64,000 nucleotides of DNA from assembly GCF_014196205.1 (NCBI RefSeq), contig NZ_JACIDE010000013.1, positions 1 through 64,000 on the forward strand, given 5' to 3'. A model generated the notes under the pieces. That model ran no database searches and was not told the DNA's origin. It saw only the letters and a program-made list of their open reading frames with translations. Source of the DNA: Anoxybacteroides voinovskiense (GTDB taxonomy: Bacteria > Bacillota > Bacilli > Bacillales > Anoxybacillaceae). Position numbers and translations under genes: made by a program. Positions 16,394 to 25,152 of the stretch are shown one piece after another; position 1 is the first letter of the stretch; each line of letters begins with the position of its first letter.

Positions 16394-16766
16394 CTCTCAT
16401 TTCCACTCCCTTTCCACATTTATCATACCATTATTTCTCAAAATAAGCCGTTTTTAGAAATTATTATCCGAAGATTTTATATTATAAAAATATTCTGTAT
16501 TTTAAAAATAAAACTTCTTTTCATTTTTATTTAATTTTTTTAATAAAAAATTAATTTATTCCAAAATAGATATTTATCTTTATAAAACGTTATTTATATG
16601 TCTAATTTTTATATATAAAGATAATAAAATATCATTATTTTTTCCATAAAATAAAAAAAATTCTTCCTTATTTCCTTTTTGTAACATTGACGTTTATTAA
16701 TAATTTTCAGATAATAGCATCGCAGCAATTATTATTTTAGCAATAATAATTTAAGGAGGTTCATAC
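16394..16766 (+). other. AT-rich non-coding leader/promoter region of the symporter gene
   Basis: Positions 16480-16760 are strikingly AT-rich and hold no credible gene. A promoter is present at 16687-16715: -35 TTGACG, a 17-bp spacer and -10 GATAAT. TAAGGAGG (about 16752-16759) precedes the symporter ATG. Half of the paa-type palindrome (TATAA-AACGTTAT) occurs at 16581-16593, but its left arm is poor. Confidence 0.6.
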
Positions 16767-18197
16767 ATGGAACTATTAAGTCAAATTGTCGGTTCTATTA
16801 ACAACGTGCTGTGGTCCTACGTATTGATCGCATTACTATTAGGGCTCGGCGTCTACTTCACGATTGGAACAAAATTTGTTCAAATCCGCCATTTAGGTGA
16901 AATGTTCCGCGTCTTAAAAGAAAAAGCGCCTGGATCATCGAACGGGGAAAAAGAAATTTCTTCTCTCCAAGCGTTTTTCATCGGTGCGGCAACACGAATT
17001 GGTACTGGTAACGTCGCTGGGGTAGCAATGGCAATCGCCATCGGAGGTCCTGGTGCCGTATTTTGGATGTGGCTTGTTGCCGTATTAGGTGGCGCAAGTG
17101 CGTTTGTTGAAAGTACATTAGCGCAAATTTTCAAAGTAAAAGACAAAGTTGGATATAAAGGCGGCCCTGGCTATTACATGGAAAAACAATTAGGTGCCCG
17201 CTGGATGAGCACCATTTTCGCGATTACAATCATTTTAAGCTTTGGTCTTATTTTTAACGCCGTACAAAGTAACACTATCGCAGCAGCATTTAAAAATTCG
17301 TTCCATTTCAACTTACATGTAACCGCTATCCTACTTGTTGTTTTAACTGCTGTTATCATTTTCGGTGGGGTTACACGTATCGCCAACTTCTCGTCATTTA
17401 TCGTGCCAATCATGGCTGGTTTCTATATTTTGCTTGCGTTATACGTCATGGTAACAAACATTACAGAAATTCCAGCAATGTTAGCGTTAATTTTTAAAAG
17501 CGCTTTCGGGCTTGAGCAAGCAGTCGGCGGTGGAATCGGCGCTGCCATCATGATGGGAGTCAAGCGCGGATTGTTCTCGAACGAAGCTGGTATGGGTAGT
17601 GCGCCAAACGCAGCGGCAACAGCTACTGTTTCTCACCCTGTAAAACAAGGATTCATCCAAGCGTTAGGCGTCTTTTTCGATACGTTAGTCGTATGTAGTG
17701 CAACAGCGTTTATCATTCTTTTATCAGATGCATCGAAATCAAAATTATTAGGAATTGAATTAACGCAAGCAGCGTTAAGCGAACATTTTGGTTCTTGGGC
17801 TGGCATTTTCCTTTCATTCGCCATCTTTATGTTCGCGTTCAGCTCGATTATCGGTAGCTACTATTACGGAGAAGCAAACATCGGCTTCATCAGCAAAAGC
17901 AAAACCGCGCTGTTCATCTATCGTTTACTTGCACTTGGTTTAGTATACTTTGGTGCAGTCGCAAGCATTCAAATCGTTTGGGACTTAGCAGACCTTGCGA
18001 TGGCGCTAATGACATTAACAAACCTTGTAGCGATCGGTTTACTTGGTCGCATTGCCTTTAAAGCATTAAATAACTACATGGAACAACGTAAAATGGGTAA
18101 AGACCCTGTCTTCTACGCAGATGATATTGAGGGCTTAAAAGGCGTAGAAGCATGGCCAACTCGTGCACAAGCGAAAAAAGTTGCTTCCGGTGAATAA
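16767..18197 (+). CDS. alsT: Sodium:amino-acid (alanine/glycine/glutamine) symporter, AgcS family
   Basis: This 476-aa membrane protein has about 11 helices. It begins with LLSQIVGSINNVLWSYVLIALLLGLGVYFT, and signature stretches include IGAATRIGTGNVAGVAMAIAIGGPGAVFWMW and RGLFSNEAGMGSAPNAAATA. AgcS proteins import small amino acids with Na+. The Bacillus subtilis AlsT relative handles glutamine, so the substrate here could be alanine, glycine or glutamine. Base composition and codon use look adapted to high expression. The gene is monocistronic, with its own promoter and a strong terminator. Confidence 0.9.
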   Translation: MELLSQIVGSINNVLWSYVLIALLLGLGVYFTIGTKFVQIRHLGEMFRVLKEKAPGSSNGEKEISSLQAFFIGAATRIGTGNVAGVAMAIAIGGPGAVFWMWLVAVLGGASAFVESTLAQIFKVKDKVGYKGGPGYYMEKQLGARWMSTIFAITIILSFGLIFNAVQSNTIAAAFKNSFHFNLHVTAILLVVLTAVIIFGGVTRIANFSSFIVPIMAGFYILLALYVMVTNITEIPAMLALIFKSAFGLEQAVGGGIGAAIMMGVKRGLFSNEAGMGSAPNAAATATVSHPVKQGFIQALGVFFDTLVVCSATAFIILLSDASKSKLLGIELTQAALSEHFGSWAGIFLSFAIFMFAFSSIIGSYYYGEANIGFISKSKTALFIYRLLALGLVYFGAVASIQIVWDLADLAMALMTLTNLVAIGLLGRIAFKALNNYMEQRKMGKDPVFYADDIEGLKGVEAWPTRAQAKKVASGE

Positions 18198-18205
18198 TAT
18201 ATCAT

Positions 18206-18241
18206 AAAAAGGTTGATCCTTTAAAAGGGTCAACCTTTTTT
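18206..18241 (+). terminator. Strong terminator of the symporter gene
   Basis: AAAAAGGTTGATCCT and AGGGTCAACCTTTTT form a long stem, with the T-run continuing beyond it. Confidence 0.9.
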
Positions 18242-18362
18242 TCATGAAACTGACACATATTTGTGACGGTTTTTTGAACGTTTGTGAAGAAATATACATT
18301 CTTTCTTCTATTAATAGTATAGTGTGAATAGAATCTTTTTCGAGAATCGAGGGAGTGTTAAA

Positions 18363-18659
18363 ATGATTGTTCATGAGCTAATGAGCATGGAGTCTGTTTT
18401 TGCGGAAGAACTAAAAGAAGGGTATCACGTGTTAGTCGGGAAGTATAAAACGGTTGATGTGATTACGGATACGGATTGTGTACAAGAAATTGACTGCGGA
18501 ACGGAAGAAATTGTGGAAGTCGTATTTGACCCTGGGAACGAATACTCGCTTATTCGTCTTGGCGCCTATACGTTTGAAGAAATGCCATCGCTCGATGAGT
18601 TGCAACGGACGATTTTTGCCAACCATTGTGACATTTTTGCAGAAGCGGTCTCAGCGTGA
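18363..18659 (+). CDS. Hypothetical acidic protein, 98 aa
   Basis: This gene encodes a small, strongly acidic cytosolic protein. It starts at ATG 18363 with GAGGGAGTG upstream. An in-frame ATG at 18324 has no such site. The sequence has two beta-rich halves (HVLVGKYKTVDVITDTDCVQEIDC and EIVEVVFDPGNEYSLIRLGAYTFEEMP) and two cysteines about 12 residues apart. I do not recognise the family. Its last codons form the left arm of the terminator shared with the convergent lpd gene, and the two coding regions overlap by 9 nt. Confidence 0.65.
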   Translation: MIVHELMSMESVFAEELKEGYHVLVGKYKTVDVITDTDCVQEIDCGTEEIVEVVFDPGNEYSLIRLGAYTFEEMPSLDELQRTIFANHCDIFAEAVSA

Positions 18660-18672
18660 GACCGCTTCTTTT
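18642..18672. terminator. Bidirectional terminator that encodes the ends of two genes
   Basis: GAAGCGGTCTCA and TGAGACCGCTTC pair around a 3-nt loop and are followed by seven T. The left arm is the final sense codons of the 98-aa gene and its TGA starts the right arm. On the other strand the same DNA gives the last residues and stop of the dihydrolipoyl dehydrogenase. Confidence 0.9.
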
Positions 18673-20072
18673 TTTGCTGGTGGCAAATGAACTGCTTTTC
18701 CCGTTAATGCTTCCACCGCTTCAAGCAAGCTCTCGTTCACGCTTGGATGCGGATATAGCGGGAACGAAAAATCTTCCTCGCGCCCTACCATTTCAAGACC
18801 GATTGCTCCACTTGAGATTAGTTCCACTGCGCCCGCTCCGATGATATGAACACCGAGCACTATTTCCGTTTTGGCATCACTAATGACTTTCACAAGCCCC
18901 TCTTTTTGCCCAACAATGCTTGCATAGCCGTTCCCTGTAAGCGGGAACTGGCCGATGCGAACATTTTCATATTGTTGTTTCGCTTCTTCTTCGGTTAATC
19001 CAACCGAGGCAATCGGCGGGTTCGAGTACACAACCGTCGGCAACCATGTCCAGTCAACTTCCGCTGCTTTCCCTGCCATTGTTTCTGCTGCCACTTTCCC
19101 TTGCTTAATTGCCTTCACCGCTGACATCGGTCCGCCTGTTACATCCCCTACAGCGAAAATGTGCGGGATAGACGTCTGTGCTTGGCGGTTCACCGCCAGA
19201 AATCCAGCGTCCGTTTGACTTACGTTCAGCCGCTCGATTCCTAATCCCTTGATGTTTGCTTTCCATGAACAAGAGAGAAATAAATGAGAGCCTTCGATCG
19301 TGAACCGTTCAGCTTTTGTCGTAAATGTCGCACATACCGCGTGCGCTTCTGGCTGTACCTGCTCTAAACGGCACTGTTTATATAGTTTTATTTTCATTTT
19401 TTTCAAAAGGCGCTCCCACTCGCGATTAATCGACGAGTCAAATGGAAAACTTTCACGATCCAATATTATCGTTACGTTCGCCCCGAGCGCTCGAAAACTT
19501 GTCGCTACTTCAAGCGCTATATAATCACTTCCATATACAAGCAGCTGCTCTGGCACTTCTTGTACTTCATAGATGGAGTACGCATGGAATACACGGTCAC
19601 CGCTTACTTCTGGAAGTTCTAGCGACGCGCCCGTTGCAATCACCGCATAGCGAAAGCGGTATACATCAAACGCATCCCCACGTTCCACTCCCATTCGGTC
19701 TTCCGCTAAAAAAGAGGCATTCCCTTTCACAAGTTCGATTTTATTTGCCTTGCAAAGCGCTTCTATTCCTTGCCGCAACTGACTAATCACTTTCATTTTA
19801 TATTGCGTTAGTTTTTCTAAATGAAACGAAACTCCTGTCCATTCGACCCCAATGTCGTTCAGATGGGCAAGCTGGTTTAAGCTTTGCGCCGCATGGGCAA
19901 ACACTTTGGACGGAATGCATCCTTTATTTAAACAAACTCCCCCGACTTCCTCTTTTTCGACAAGCACGACCGACAACCCGAGCTGCGCAGCACGAATAGC
20001 CGCATGATATCCTCCCGGTCCCGCTCCGATGACGACAACATCGCGCTCATGGGCAAGTTCACCGACAACCAC
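18651..20072 (-). CDS. lpdA: Dihydrolipoyl dehydrogenase (E3 of a 2-oxo acid dehydrogenase)
   Basis: This 473-aa flavoprotein reoxidises dihydrolipoyl groups with NAD+. It has the FAD motif VVVIGAGPGGYHAAI, the redox disulfide GGVCLNKGCIPSK (Cys47 and Cys52), the AVGDVTGGPMSAVKA FAD-binding motif and the dimer-interface HPSVNE with the catalytic histidine. Translation starts at GTG 20072 with GGAG in the end of the E2 gene. It is the last gene of the operon thioesterase-PheDH-E1alpha-E1beta-E2-E3. The context suggests a dedicated E3 for an aryl- or branched-chain keto acid complex, not the general pyruvate complex. Confidence 0.9.
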   Translation of the reverse strand: MVVGELAHERDVVVIGAGPGGYHAAIRAAQLGLSVVLVEKEEVGGVCLNKGCIPSKVFAHAAQSLNQLAHLNDIGVEWTGVSFHLEKLTQYKMKVISQLRQGIEALCKANKIELVKGNASFLAEDRMGVERGDAFDVYRFRYAVIATGASLELPEVSGDRVFHAYSIYEVQEVPEQLLVYGSDYIALEVATSFRALGANVTIILDRESFPFDSSINREWERLLKKMKIKLYKQCRLEQVQPEAHAVCATFTTKAERFTIEGSHLFLSCSWKANIKGLGIERLNVSQTDAGFLAVNRQAQTSIPHIFAVGDVTGGPMSAVKAIKQGKVAAETMAGKAAEVDWTWLPTVVYSNPPIASVGLTEEEAKQQYENVRIGQFPLTGNGYASIVGQKEGLVKVISDAKTEIVLGVHIIGAGAVELISSGAIGLEMVGREEDFSFPLYPHPSVNESLLEAVEALTGKAVHLPPAKKEAVSR

Positions 20073-20073
20073 G

Positions 20074-21297
20074 TTATATCAACTCCATCCACATGAGATT
20101 CGGATTTTCAATGAATTTAGCAAAATAGTTCGTGAACGCCACCGCCGTTGCTCCGTCCGCGACACGATGGTCAAACGACATCGAGATGTTCATCATCGAC
20201 CGAATCGCGATTTCGTCATTTTCCGTGACGACTGGGCGTTTTTTCGTTTTATGAAACGCGACTAGCGCTACTTCTGGATAATTAATGATCGGCGTCGCCC
20301 CAATGCTTCCCCCGAGCGGGCCAACGTTGCTAATGGTGAACGTTCCGCCCGTCATGTCAGAAAGCGTCAGCGTATGTTCTAGCGCCTTTTTCGTTAGCGC
20401 TTTCATTTCTTCGTGAATTTGTCGAATGGATTTCGTTTCGATATGCTTAATGACAGGAACGACTAATCCTTCTTCCGTATCGACAGCAATGCCAAAATGG
20501 TGTTCTGTTTGCAGGCGAATGCATTCGTTTTCTTCATCAAGCTTCGCGTTAAAAATCGGAAATTGCTTTAGCGCGAGCGAAAGCGCTTTAATGAAAAATG
20601 CTGTTGCGGAAATCGTGACACCATGTTTTTTTAGCTGTTCGCGTACCGCTAGCAACTCCGTCACATCGATTTCTTCAAAATGGGTGCAGTGCGCAATCGT
20701 CCTAAGCGATTGCACCATTTTTTTCGCAATTTGCTTGCGGCGGCCGCGGAACGGGACGATTTCCTCATGATTTTCGCTCGTTTTTGCCATCGTCTGCTGA
20801 GGCTGCGTGGATTTTTCGACCGCCGATTGCGATTGTTGCGCTTTAAGGTAGCGATAGACGTCTTCATCCGTAATGCGTCCTGCCGGTCCTGTTCCGTTCA
20901 CGAGCGCTAAATCCACCCCGTGCTCGCGCGCGATTTTTCTTGTGTATGGGGAGGCAAGAATTCGTTGGCGTCGAGCCGCTTCGGTCGTCTCTTGAGTAAA
21001 ATGGCGTTCTACTTCCCTCGCGATTGTTGCTGCTAGTTGTTCTTTCACTCGTTGTTCGGCCGTTTCCGTGCGCAACGATAATAACGTTGTTCCGACCGCG
21101 ACTGTCTGCCCTTCCGGAATGAAAATATCGTCTACCGTTCCTTCTGCTGGTGCAGGAATTTCCGCCACCATTTTATCGGTCTGTACTTCGACAAGCGGCT
21201 GGTCAACTTTCACCTGTTCTCCTTTTTTCACAAGATAATGAACGATAACCGCTTCCGTCATCCCTTCTCCGATGTCATGAAGTTTCACTTCTACCAT
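20074..21297 (-). CDS. 2-oxo acid dehydrogenase E2 acyltransferase
   Basis: This 407-aa protein has one lipoyl domain with Lys42 in VQTDKMVAE, a peripheral-subunit-binding domain (about 112-150, SPYTRKIAREHGVDLALVNGTGPAGRI) and a catalytic domain ending with SFDHRVADGA (His377). It transfers an acyl group from lipoate to CoA. The single lipoyl domain and IGEGMTEAVI start resemble branched-chain (BkdB-type) E2 proteins. Start codon ATG 21297 was chosen because AGGGGG sits at good spacing, whereas the upstream GTG 21306 is fused to it. With PheDH in the operon I infer phenylacetyl as the physiological acyl group, but branched-chain acyl groups remain possible. Confidence 0.88.
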   Translation of the reverse strand: MVEVKLHDIGEGMTEAVIVHYLVKKGEQVKVDQPLVEVQTDKMVAEIPAPAEGTVDDIFIPEGQTVAVGTTLLSLRTETAEQRVKEQLAATIAREVERHFTQETTEAARRQRILASPYTRKIAREHGVDLALVNGTGPAGRITDEDVYRYLKAQQSQSAVEKSTQPQQTMAKTSENHEEIVPFRGRRKQIAKKMVQSLRTIAHCTHFEEIDVTELLAVREQLKKHGVTISATAFFIKALSLALKQFPIFNAKLDEENECIRLQTEHHFGIAVDTEEGLVVPVIKHIETKSIRQIHEEMKALTKKALEHTLTLSDMTGGTFTISNVGPLGGSIGATPIINYPEVALVAFHKTKKRPVVTENDEIAIRSMMNISMSFDHRVADGATAVAFTNYFAKFIENPNLMWMELI

Positions 21298-21310
21298 TTC
21301 TTCCACCCCC

Positions 21311-22306
21311 TTAAAACGCCACCGCTTTTTCTATCGCATATAAGACGCGTTCCGGTGTCGGCAAATAATGATCTTCTAACGAAAAAAACGGAACCGGAAC
21401 ATCAAACCCTGTCACACGCTCGACAGGCGCTTTCTGGTATAAAAAGCATTCGTCATTAATGAGCGCAATCAAATCATTGGCAACCCCACCGGTCGCATGC
21501 GCTTCTTGCACAATCACGGTGCGCCCTGTTTTTTGTACCGACTCGACAATCAACTCTCGGTCAAGTGGATATAGCGTGCGCAAATCAATGACATCGGCAT
21601 TAATCCCTTTTTTCGCTGCTTCTTCCGCCGCTTTCATCGCCACTGGCACCATTGCACCCCAAGCAATGACCGTCACATCTTCCCCTTCCCGAACTCTTTT
21701 TCCTTTGCCGATTTCTATCGTATATTTTCCCTCCGGCACTTCTTCGCGAAAGGCGCGGTAACATCTCATCGGCTCTAAAAATAGCACCGGATCCGGATCC
21801 TCAATCGCCGCAATTAATAGCCCTTTCGCATCATACGGGGTCGACGGACACACCACTTTCATGCCTGGCATATGGGTAAACAATGCTTCTGTGCTGTCGG
21901 AATGGATTTCTGGAGCGCGCACTCCTGCGCCATAAGGAGCGCGAATGACCATCGGGACAGTAAAGTGCCCGAGCGTTCGCGAACGAATTCTTGCCGCATG
22001 TGTCATAATTTGTTCATACGCTGGATAAATAAATCCTAAAAACTGAATCTCCACAACCGGCCGAAATCCGTTTACCGCCATTCCGATCGCGGCACCTGTA
22101 AAGCCCGCTTCACTTAACGGAGTGTCGATGACGCGATCTTCGCCAAATTCCGCCTGCAACCCGTCAGTCGCACGAAATACCCCACCGTTTTTGCCAACGT
22201 CTTCTCCTAGCACTAATACATCTTCCCGCTCCCTTAGCATCGTTCGCAGCGCATCTGTAACCGCTTGCACGAGCGTTAACGTATTCGTTTTAACCGTCGT
22301 TGTCAT
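21311..22306 (-). CDS. 2-oxo acid dehydrogenase E1 beta subunit
   Basis: This 331-aa subunit pairs with E1 alpha to decarboxylate a 2-oxo acid using thiamine diphosphate. Recognisable regions are LGEDVGKNGGVFRATDGL, IDTPLSEAGFTGAAIGMA, QEAHATGGVANDL and the C-terminal PVPFFSLEDHYLPT. It starts at ATG 22306, with GGAGGGA inside the E1 alpha 3' end and a 4-nt overlap with its stop, so the subunits are translationally coupled. The complete E1alpha-E1beta-E2-E3 set is present. Substrate choice cannot be read from motifs alone. Confidence 0.9.
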   Translation of the reverse strand: MTTTVKTNTLTLVQAVTDALRTMLREREDVLVLGEDVGKNGGVFRATDGLQAEFGEDRVIDTPLSEAGFTGAAIGMAVNGFRPVVEIQFLGFIYPAYEQIMTHAARIRSRTLGHFTVPMVIRAPYGAGVRAPEIHSDSTEALFTHMPGMKVVCPSTPYDAKGLLIAAIEDPDPVLFLEPMRCYRAFREEVPEGKYTIEIGKGKRVREGEDVTVIAWGAMVPVAMKAAEEAAKKGINADVIDLRTLYPLDRELIVESVQKTGRTVIVQEAHATGGVANDLIALINDECFLYQKAPVERVTGFDVPVPFFSLEDHYLPTPERVLYAIEKAVAF

Positions 22307-23361
22307 GCCCGCTCCCTCCATGATGTATACATTTGTTTTTGTTGCTCAATCGTCCATGTCGGTGTAGCAAATACAAAATCAAACATATCCGCCGGATTCG
22401 CTTCTGGAAACTGCTCCATTTCTGCAACTGCCTGTTCGATTTCCGCCTGGACTTTTTCTTGCATCTCCTTTATTTGCTGTTCGTCCCACCAACCGATTTG
22501 TTTTAAAAATCGTTCGACGCGCACAATCGGGTCGCGTTCACGTCTTCGTTTGCTTTCTTCCTGGTCGCGATATTTGGTCGGGTCATCCGCGGTCGTGTGT
22601 GCCCCGTACCGCCACGTCACCGCCTCAATTAACGTTGGTCCTTCACCGTTCCGCGCGCGATCAAGCGCCTTTTTTGTTTCGAAATAGACCGCGAAAATGT
22701 CGTTGCCGTCGACACGAATCCCTGGAATATCGTACGCCAGCGCTTTTTGGGCGATCGTTTTCGTTTTCATTTGCCTTGTTATCGGCACGGAAATGGCGTA
22801 TTGGTTGTTTTGGTTAAAGAACACTGCCGGCACATGAAAAACGCTCGCGATGTTTAGCCCTTCATGAAAATCACCTTCCGATGTCGCTCCGTCGCCAAAA
22901 TAAACAATGACGGCGTTTTTCGTTCCTTTTCGTTTTTCCGCGTATGCCGCGCCCGCCGCATGCGGAAGTTGGGTGGCAATCGGTACGCTCGGAGGAAAAA
23001 TTTTCTTCCCATCTGGCGGGACGCACCCTTCATTTCTACCTTTCCAATACAATAAAATGCGCACGAGCGAATGACCGAACGTCATCGTCGCCCCGTGGTC
23101 ACGATATGTTGGAAACAGCCAATCATCGTTCTCTAATGCAAGCGCGCTGCCGACTTGGCTCGCTTCTTGTCCTTCATACGGCGCATACGTCCCAATCCGT
23201 CCTTGGCGCTGGAGGCTGACGCATTTTCGGTCAAATGTTCTTGTACGGATGAGATGGTAATACATCGTCATCACGAGCTCTTTCGTCAATTTTTCGCGGT
23301 ACTCCGGTAATACAACGTTGCCTTCCTCATCAATGATTTGTATGATTGGAAATTGTTCCAT
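22303..23361 (-). CDS. 2-oxo acid dehydrogenase E1 alpha subunit
   Basis: This 352-aa subunit carries the thiamine diphosphate motif GDGATSEGD (156-164) ending in NQNNQ, and the phosphorylation-loop equivalent RYGAHTTADDPTKYRD. It catalyses the first, irreversible decarboxylation step. It lies 24 nt downstream of the phenylalanine dehydrogenase stop with AAGGGGA as ribosome binding site. In branched-chain operons a leucine or valine dehydrogenase is the usual neighbour. A phenylalanine dehydrogenase here points to phenylpyruvate as substrate, which would give phenylacetyl-CoA for the paa pathway. That assignment is inference. Confidence 0.88.
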   Translation of the reverse strand: MEQFPIIQIIDEEGNVVLPEYREKLTKELVMTMYYHLIRTRTFDRKCVSLQRQGRIGTYAPYEGQEASQVGSALALENDDWLFPTYRDHGATMTFGHSLVRILLYWKGRNEGCVPPDGKKIFPPSVPIATQLPHAAGAAYAEKRKGTKNAVIVYFGDGATSEGDFHEGLNIASVFHVPAVFFNQNNQYAISVPITRQMKTKTIAQKALAYDIPGIRVDGNDIFAVYFETKKALDRARNGEGPTLIEAVTWRYGAHTTADDPTKYRDQEESKRRRERDPIVRVERFLKQIGWWDEQQIKEMQEKVQAEIEQAVAEMEQFPEANPADMFDFVFATPTWTIEQQKQMYTSWRERA

Positions 23362-23385
23362 TCCATCCCCTTCTTTCGTCGTTAG

Positions 23386-24516
23386 TTACCACCGAACATC
23401 CCATTTCGGTCGTTTTTTATGGGTGAAAAAATGATTGCGTCGGCTGCGCATTTCAAGCCGCTGTTCACAAAAACGGTTCGCCGCCTCCACCGTCGTGATT
23501 TGCTCGTTTTCTGCCTGACGGTAAATTTCTAAAAGCGTCGTATAAATCGCTTTTGTTTTATTTAATACTCGCTCTTTATTCGGACCATATAGCTCATCCG
23601 CTACTTGAATGAGGCCGCCTGCATTCACGATATAATCCGGCGCATATAAAATGCCTTTGTCGCGGAGCCGCTTCCCGTAGCTTCCATCCAACAGCTGATT
23701 GTTCGCTGACCCGACAATCGCTTTTACTTTCAACTGTTCGATTGTATCGTTATTGACGACATTCCCGAACGCACACGGCACAAACACGTCCGCTTCGACC
23801 CGATAAATGTCTGCCCCTTCCACGACTTTGACGCTACCACCTACTTTTTTCGCATGCGCAACGATTGCCTCGACCGCTGATACGTTAATATCACACACAT
23901 ACAGGTTCGCCCCTTGATTGAGCAGTTGCTCTGCTACTTTATATCCGACTTTGCCAAGCCCTTGAAGCGCATACGTTTTGCCCGAGAGCTCGTCGCTTCC
24001 CCATAGTACGTGGCTTGTTGCTTGGAGGCCGTAAATGACGCCTAATGCCGTCGGAACCGATGAATCCCCACTTCCACCATACGCTTCTGGCACACCGACA
24101 ATGCAGTTCGTTTCCTTCATCGCATGAACGAAATCGTCCGGCGTCGTTCCCATATCGGTTCCTGTATAAAAACGCCCGTTTAGCGACTCGACAAACTGCC
24201 CGAATGCACGAAATAGCTCTGGCGTTTTATGCTTCGGGTCGCCGATAATAACCGCTTTGCCGCCGCCGAAATCGACGTCTGCCGCAATGCATTTATATGT
24301 CATCCCTTTCGAAAGGCGAAGCACATCAACAAGCGCCGCCTCTACCGTCGGGTATGGCTGCATGCGACACCCCCCTAACGCAGGGCCAAGCGTCGTATTA
24401 TGAATGGCGATAATCGCTTGCAGCCCTGTTTTTTCATCGTTGCAAAAAATAACTTGCTCATGCTCTTTCATTTGCGTAAAAAGATCGGTTTTCCATTCAT
24501 TCAGCACTGCGCTCAT
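23386..24516 (-). CDS. pdh: Phenylalanine dehydrogenase
   Basis: This 376-aa NAD+-dependent enzyme would oxidatively deaminate L-phenylalanine to phenylpyruvate and ammonia. Glu/Leu/Phe/Val dehydrogenase features are ALGGCRM (46-52), TYK (Lys75), GGGK (Lys87) and the nucleotide motif GLGKVG. Several stretches match the Bacillus (Lysinibacillus) sphaericus phenylalanine dehydrogenase as I recall it and differ from leucine dehydrogenase: [40 protein letters not shown], and the C-terminus [15 protein letters not shown] 24516 is preferred over GTG 24519, and both overlap the thioesterase stop. The match is specific enough to prefer Phe over Leu/Val, but kinetics could be broad. Confidence 0.85.
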   Translation of the reverse strand: MSAVLNEWKTDLFTQMKEHEQVIFCNDEKTGLQAIIAIHNTTLGPALGGCRMQPYPTVEAALVDVLRLSKGMTYKCIAADVDFGGGKAVIIGDPKHKTPELFRAFGQFVESLNGRFYTGTDMGTTPDDFVHAMKETNCIVGVPEAYGGSGDSSVPTALGVIYGLQATSHVLWGSDELSGKTYALQGLGKVGYKVAEQLLNQGANLYVCDINVSAVEAIVAHAKKVGGSVKVVEGADIYRVEADVFVPCAFGNVVNNDTIEQLKVKAIVGSANNQLLDGSYGKRLRDKGILYAPDYIVNAGGLIQVADELYGPNKERVLNKTKAIYTTLLEIYRQAENEQITTVEAANRFCEQRLEMRSRRNHFFTHKKRPKWDVRW

Positions 24517-24911
24517 CACTCATTCCCCCTGCCTAACATCTCGCGAATTTTTTGTTTTGGCAAAATGACTTGCTTCACTTCTCCAATGCCGATGACGCCT
24601 GTTTCATTTCTCGCTTCCACGTCCGTAATCACTACGTTGTCGCGCAGTTCTTTTACGGTGGCGGTCACCGTAACGAGTGAACCTTCAGAGGTTGGCGCTA
24701 CATGTTTCACCGTCACTGCCGCCCCCATTCCTTCTTCGTGCTCCTCTAAATATGGCAAAATAATTTTCCGCGACGCCCATTCCATATGATAGACCATCGA
24801 TACTGTTGAGTACGCTGGATGGACAACAGTTCCTTCGAATTGTGCAAACATTTCTGGAGTGACGACCGCTTGCACGACCGCCGTATCTCCTATTTTCATC
24901 CCTTGTTTCAT
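24516..24911 (-). CDS. Hot-dog thioesterase (fluoroacetyl-CoA thioesterase-like)
   Basis: This 131-aa protein has a single hot-dog domain of the FlK-like type. It contains [21 protein letters not shown] with the conserved Thr/Ser and Glu positions, and [11 protein letters not shown] with the conserved His. Relatives hydrolyse acyl-CoA thioesters. As first gene of the PheDH/keto-acid dehydrogenase operon it may release arylacetate from phenylacetyl-CoA or rescue trapped CoA. That role is inferred from position. ATG 24911 has GAGGTGA at good spacing, and the promoter region with operators lies directly upstream. Confidence 0.75.
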   Translation of the reverse strand: MKQGMKIGDTAVVQAVVTPEMFAQFEGTVVHPAYSTVSMVYHMEWASRKIILPYLEEHEEGMGAAVTVKHVAPTSEGSLVTVTATVKELRDNVVITDVEARNETGVIGIGEVKQVILPKQKIREMLGRGNE

Positions 24912-24929
24912 TTATATCACCTCTTTTTC

Positions 24930-24950
24930 ATAACGTTTTATAAACGTTAT
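24930..24950. promoter_or_regulatory. paa-type palindromic operator 1 (Phe operon)
   Basis: ATAACGTT-N5-AACGTTAT is a perfect 21-bp palindrome outside the spacer. It lies 19 nt upstream of the thioesterase start. The identical sequence in opposite orientation is found before paaK (37680-37700). Confidence 0.75.
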
Positions 24951-25034
24951 ATAAAAATGATATTTTATTAAATGTGGCAATAGAGCGGATTTCCTTTTAA
25001 AATCAAACATTTTAGTGGTGTAAAGCGTTCAATT

Positions 25035-25048
25035 TGTAAACGTTTACA
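25035..25048. promoter_or_regulatory. cre site (CcpA box) of the Phe operon
   Basis: TGTAAACGTTTACA is a perfectly palindromic match to the cre consensus. Its position about 125 bp before the first gene, in the only intergenic region of the operon, suggests carbon catabolite control. Confidence 0.75.
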
Positions 25049-25072
25049 TTATTAGTATCATAAAAATATTTA

Positions 25073-25093
25073 TTAACGTGTAAATAACGTTAT
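25073..25093. promoter_or_regulatory. paa-type palindromic operator 2 (Phe operon)
   Basis: TTAACGTG-N5-AACGTTAT has one perfect and one 6-of-8 half of the shared palindrome, 123 bp from operator 1. The AT-rich region 24912-25152 otherwise holds only the cre box, and no clear -35/-10 pair stood out. Confidence 0.5.
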
Positions 25094-25152
25094 GATAAAT
25101 AAATATTATCAACTGAATAATTTAAAAGTCAATAATTTTCTTAAAAATATGA

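Noticed and set aside
16233-16457. Plus-strand 74-codon frame in the intergenic region
   Set aside because: It lacks a ribosome binding site and family features, and the opposite strand carries the more convincing MFS relic.
16581-16593. Additional paa-type operator upstream of the symporter gene
   Set aside because: Only the right half (AACGTTAT) and spacer match. The left half matches 4 of 8, which is expected by chance in such AT-rich DNA.
23386-24516. Assignment as leucine dehydrogenase of a bkd operon
   Set aside because: Several recalled sequence blocks and the RPKWDV C-terminus fit phenylalanine dehydrogenase, and the shared paa operator supports it.
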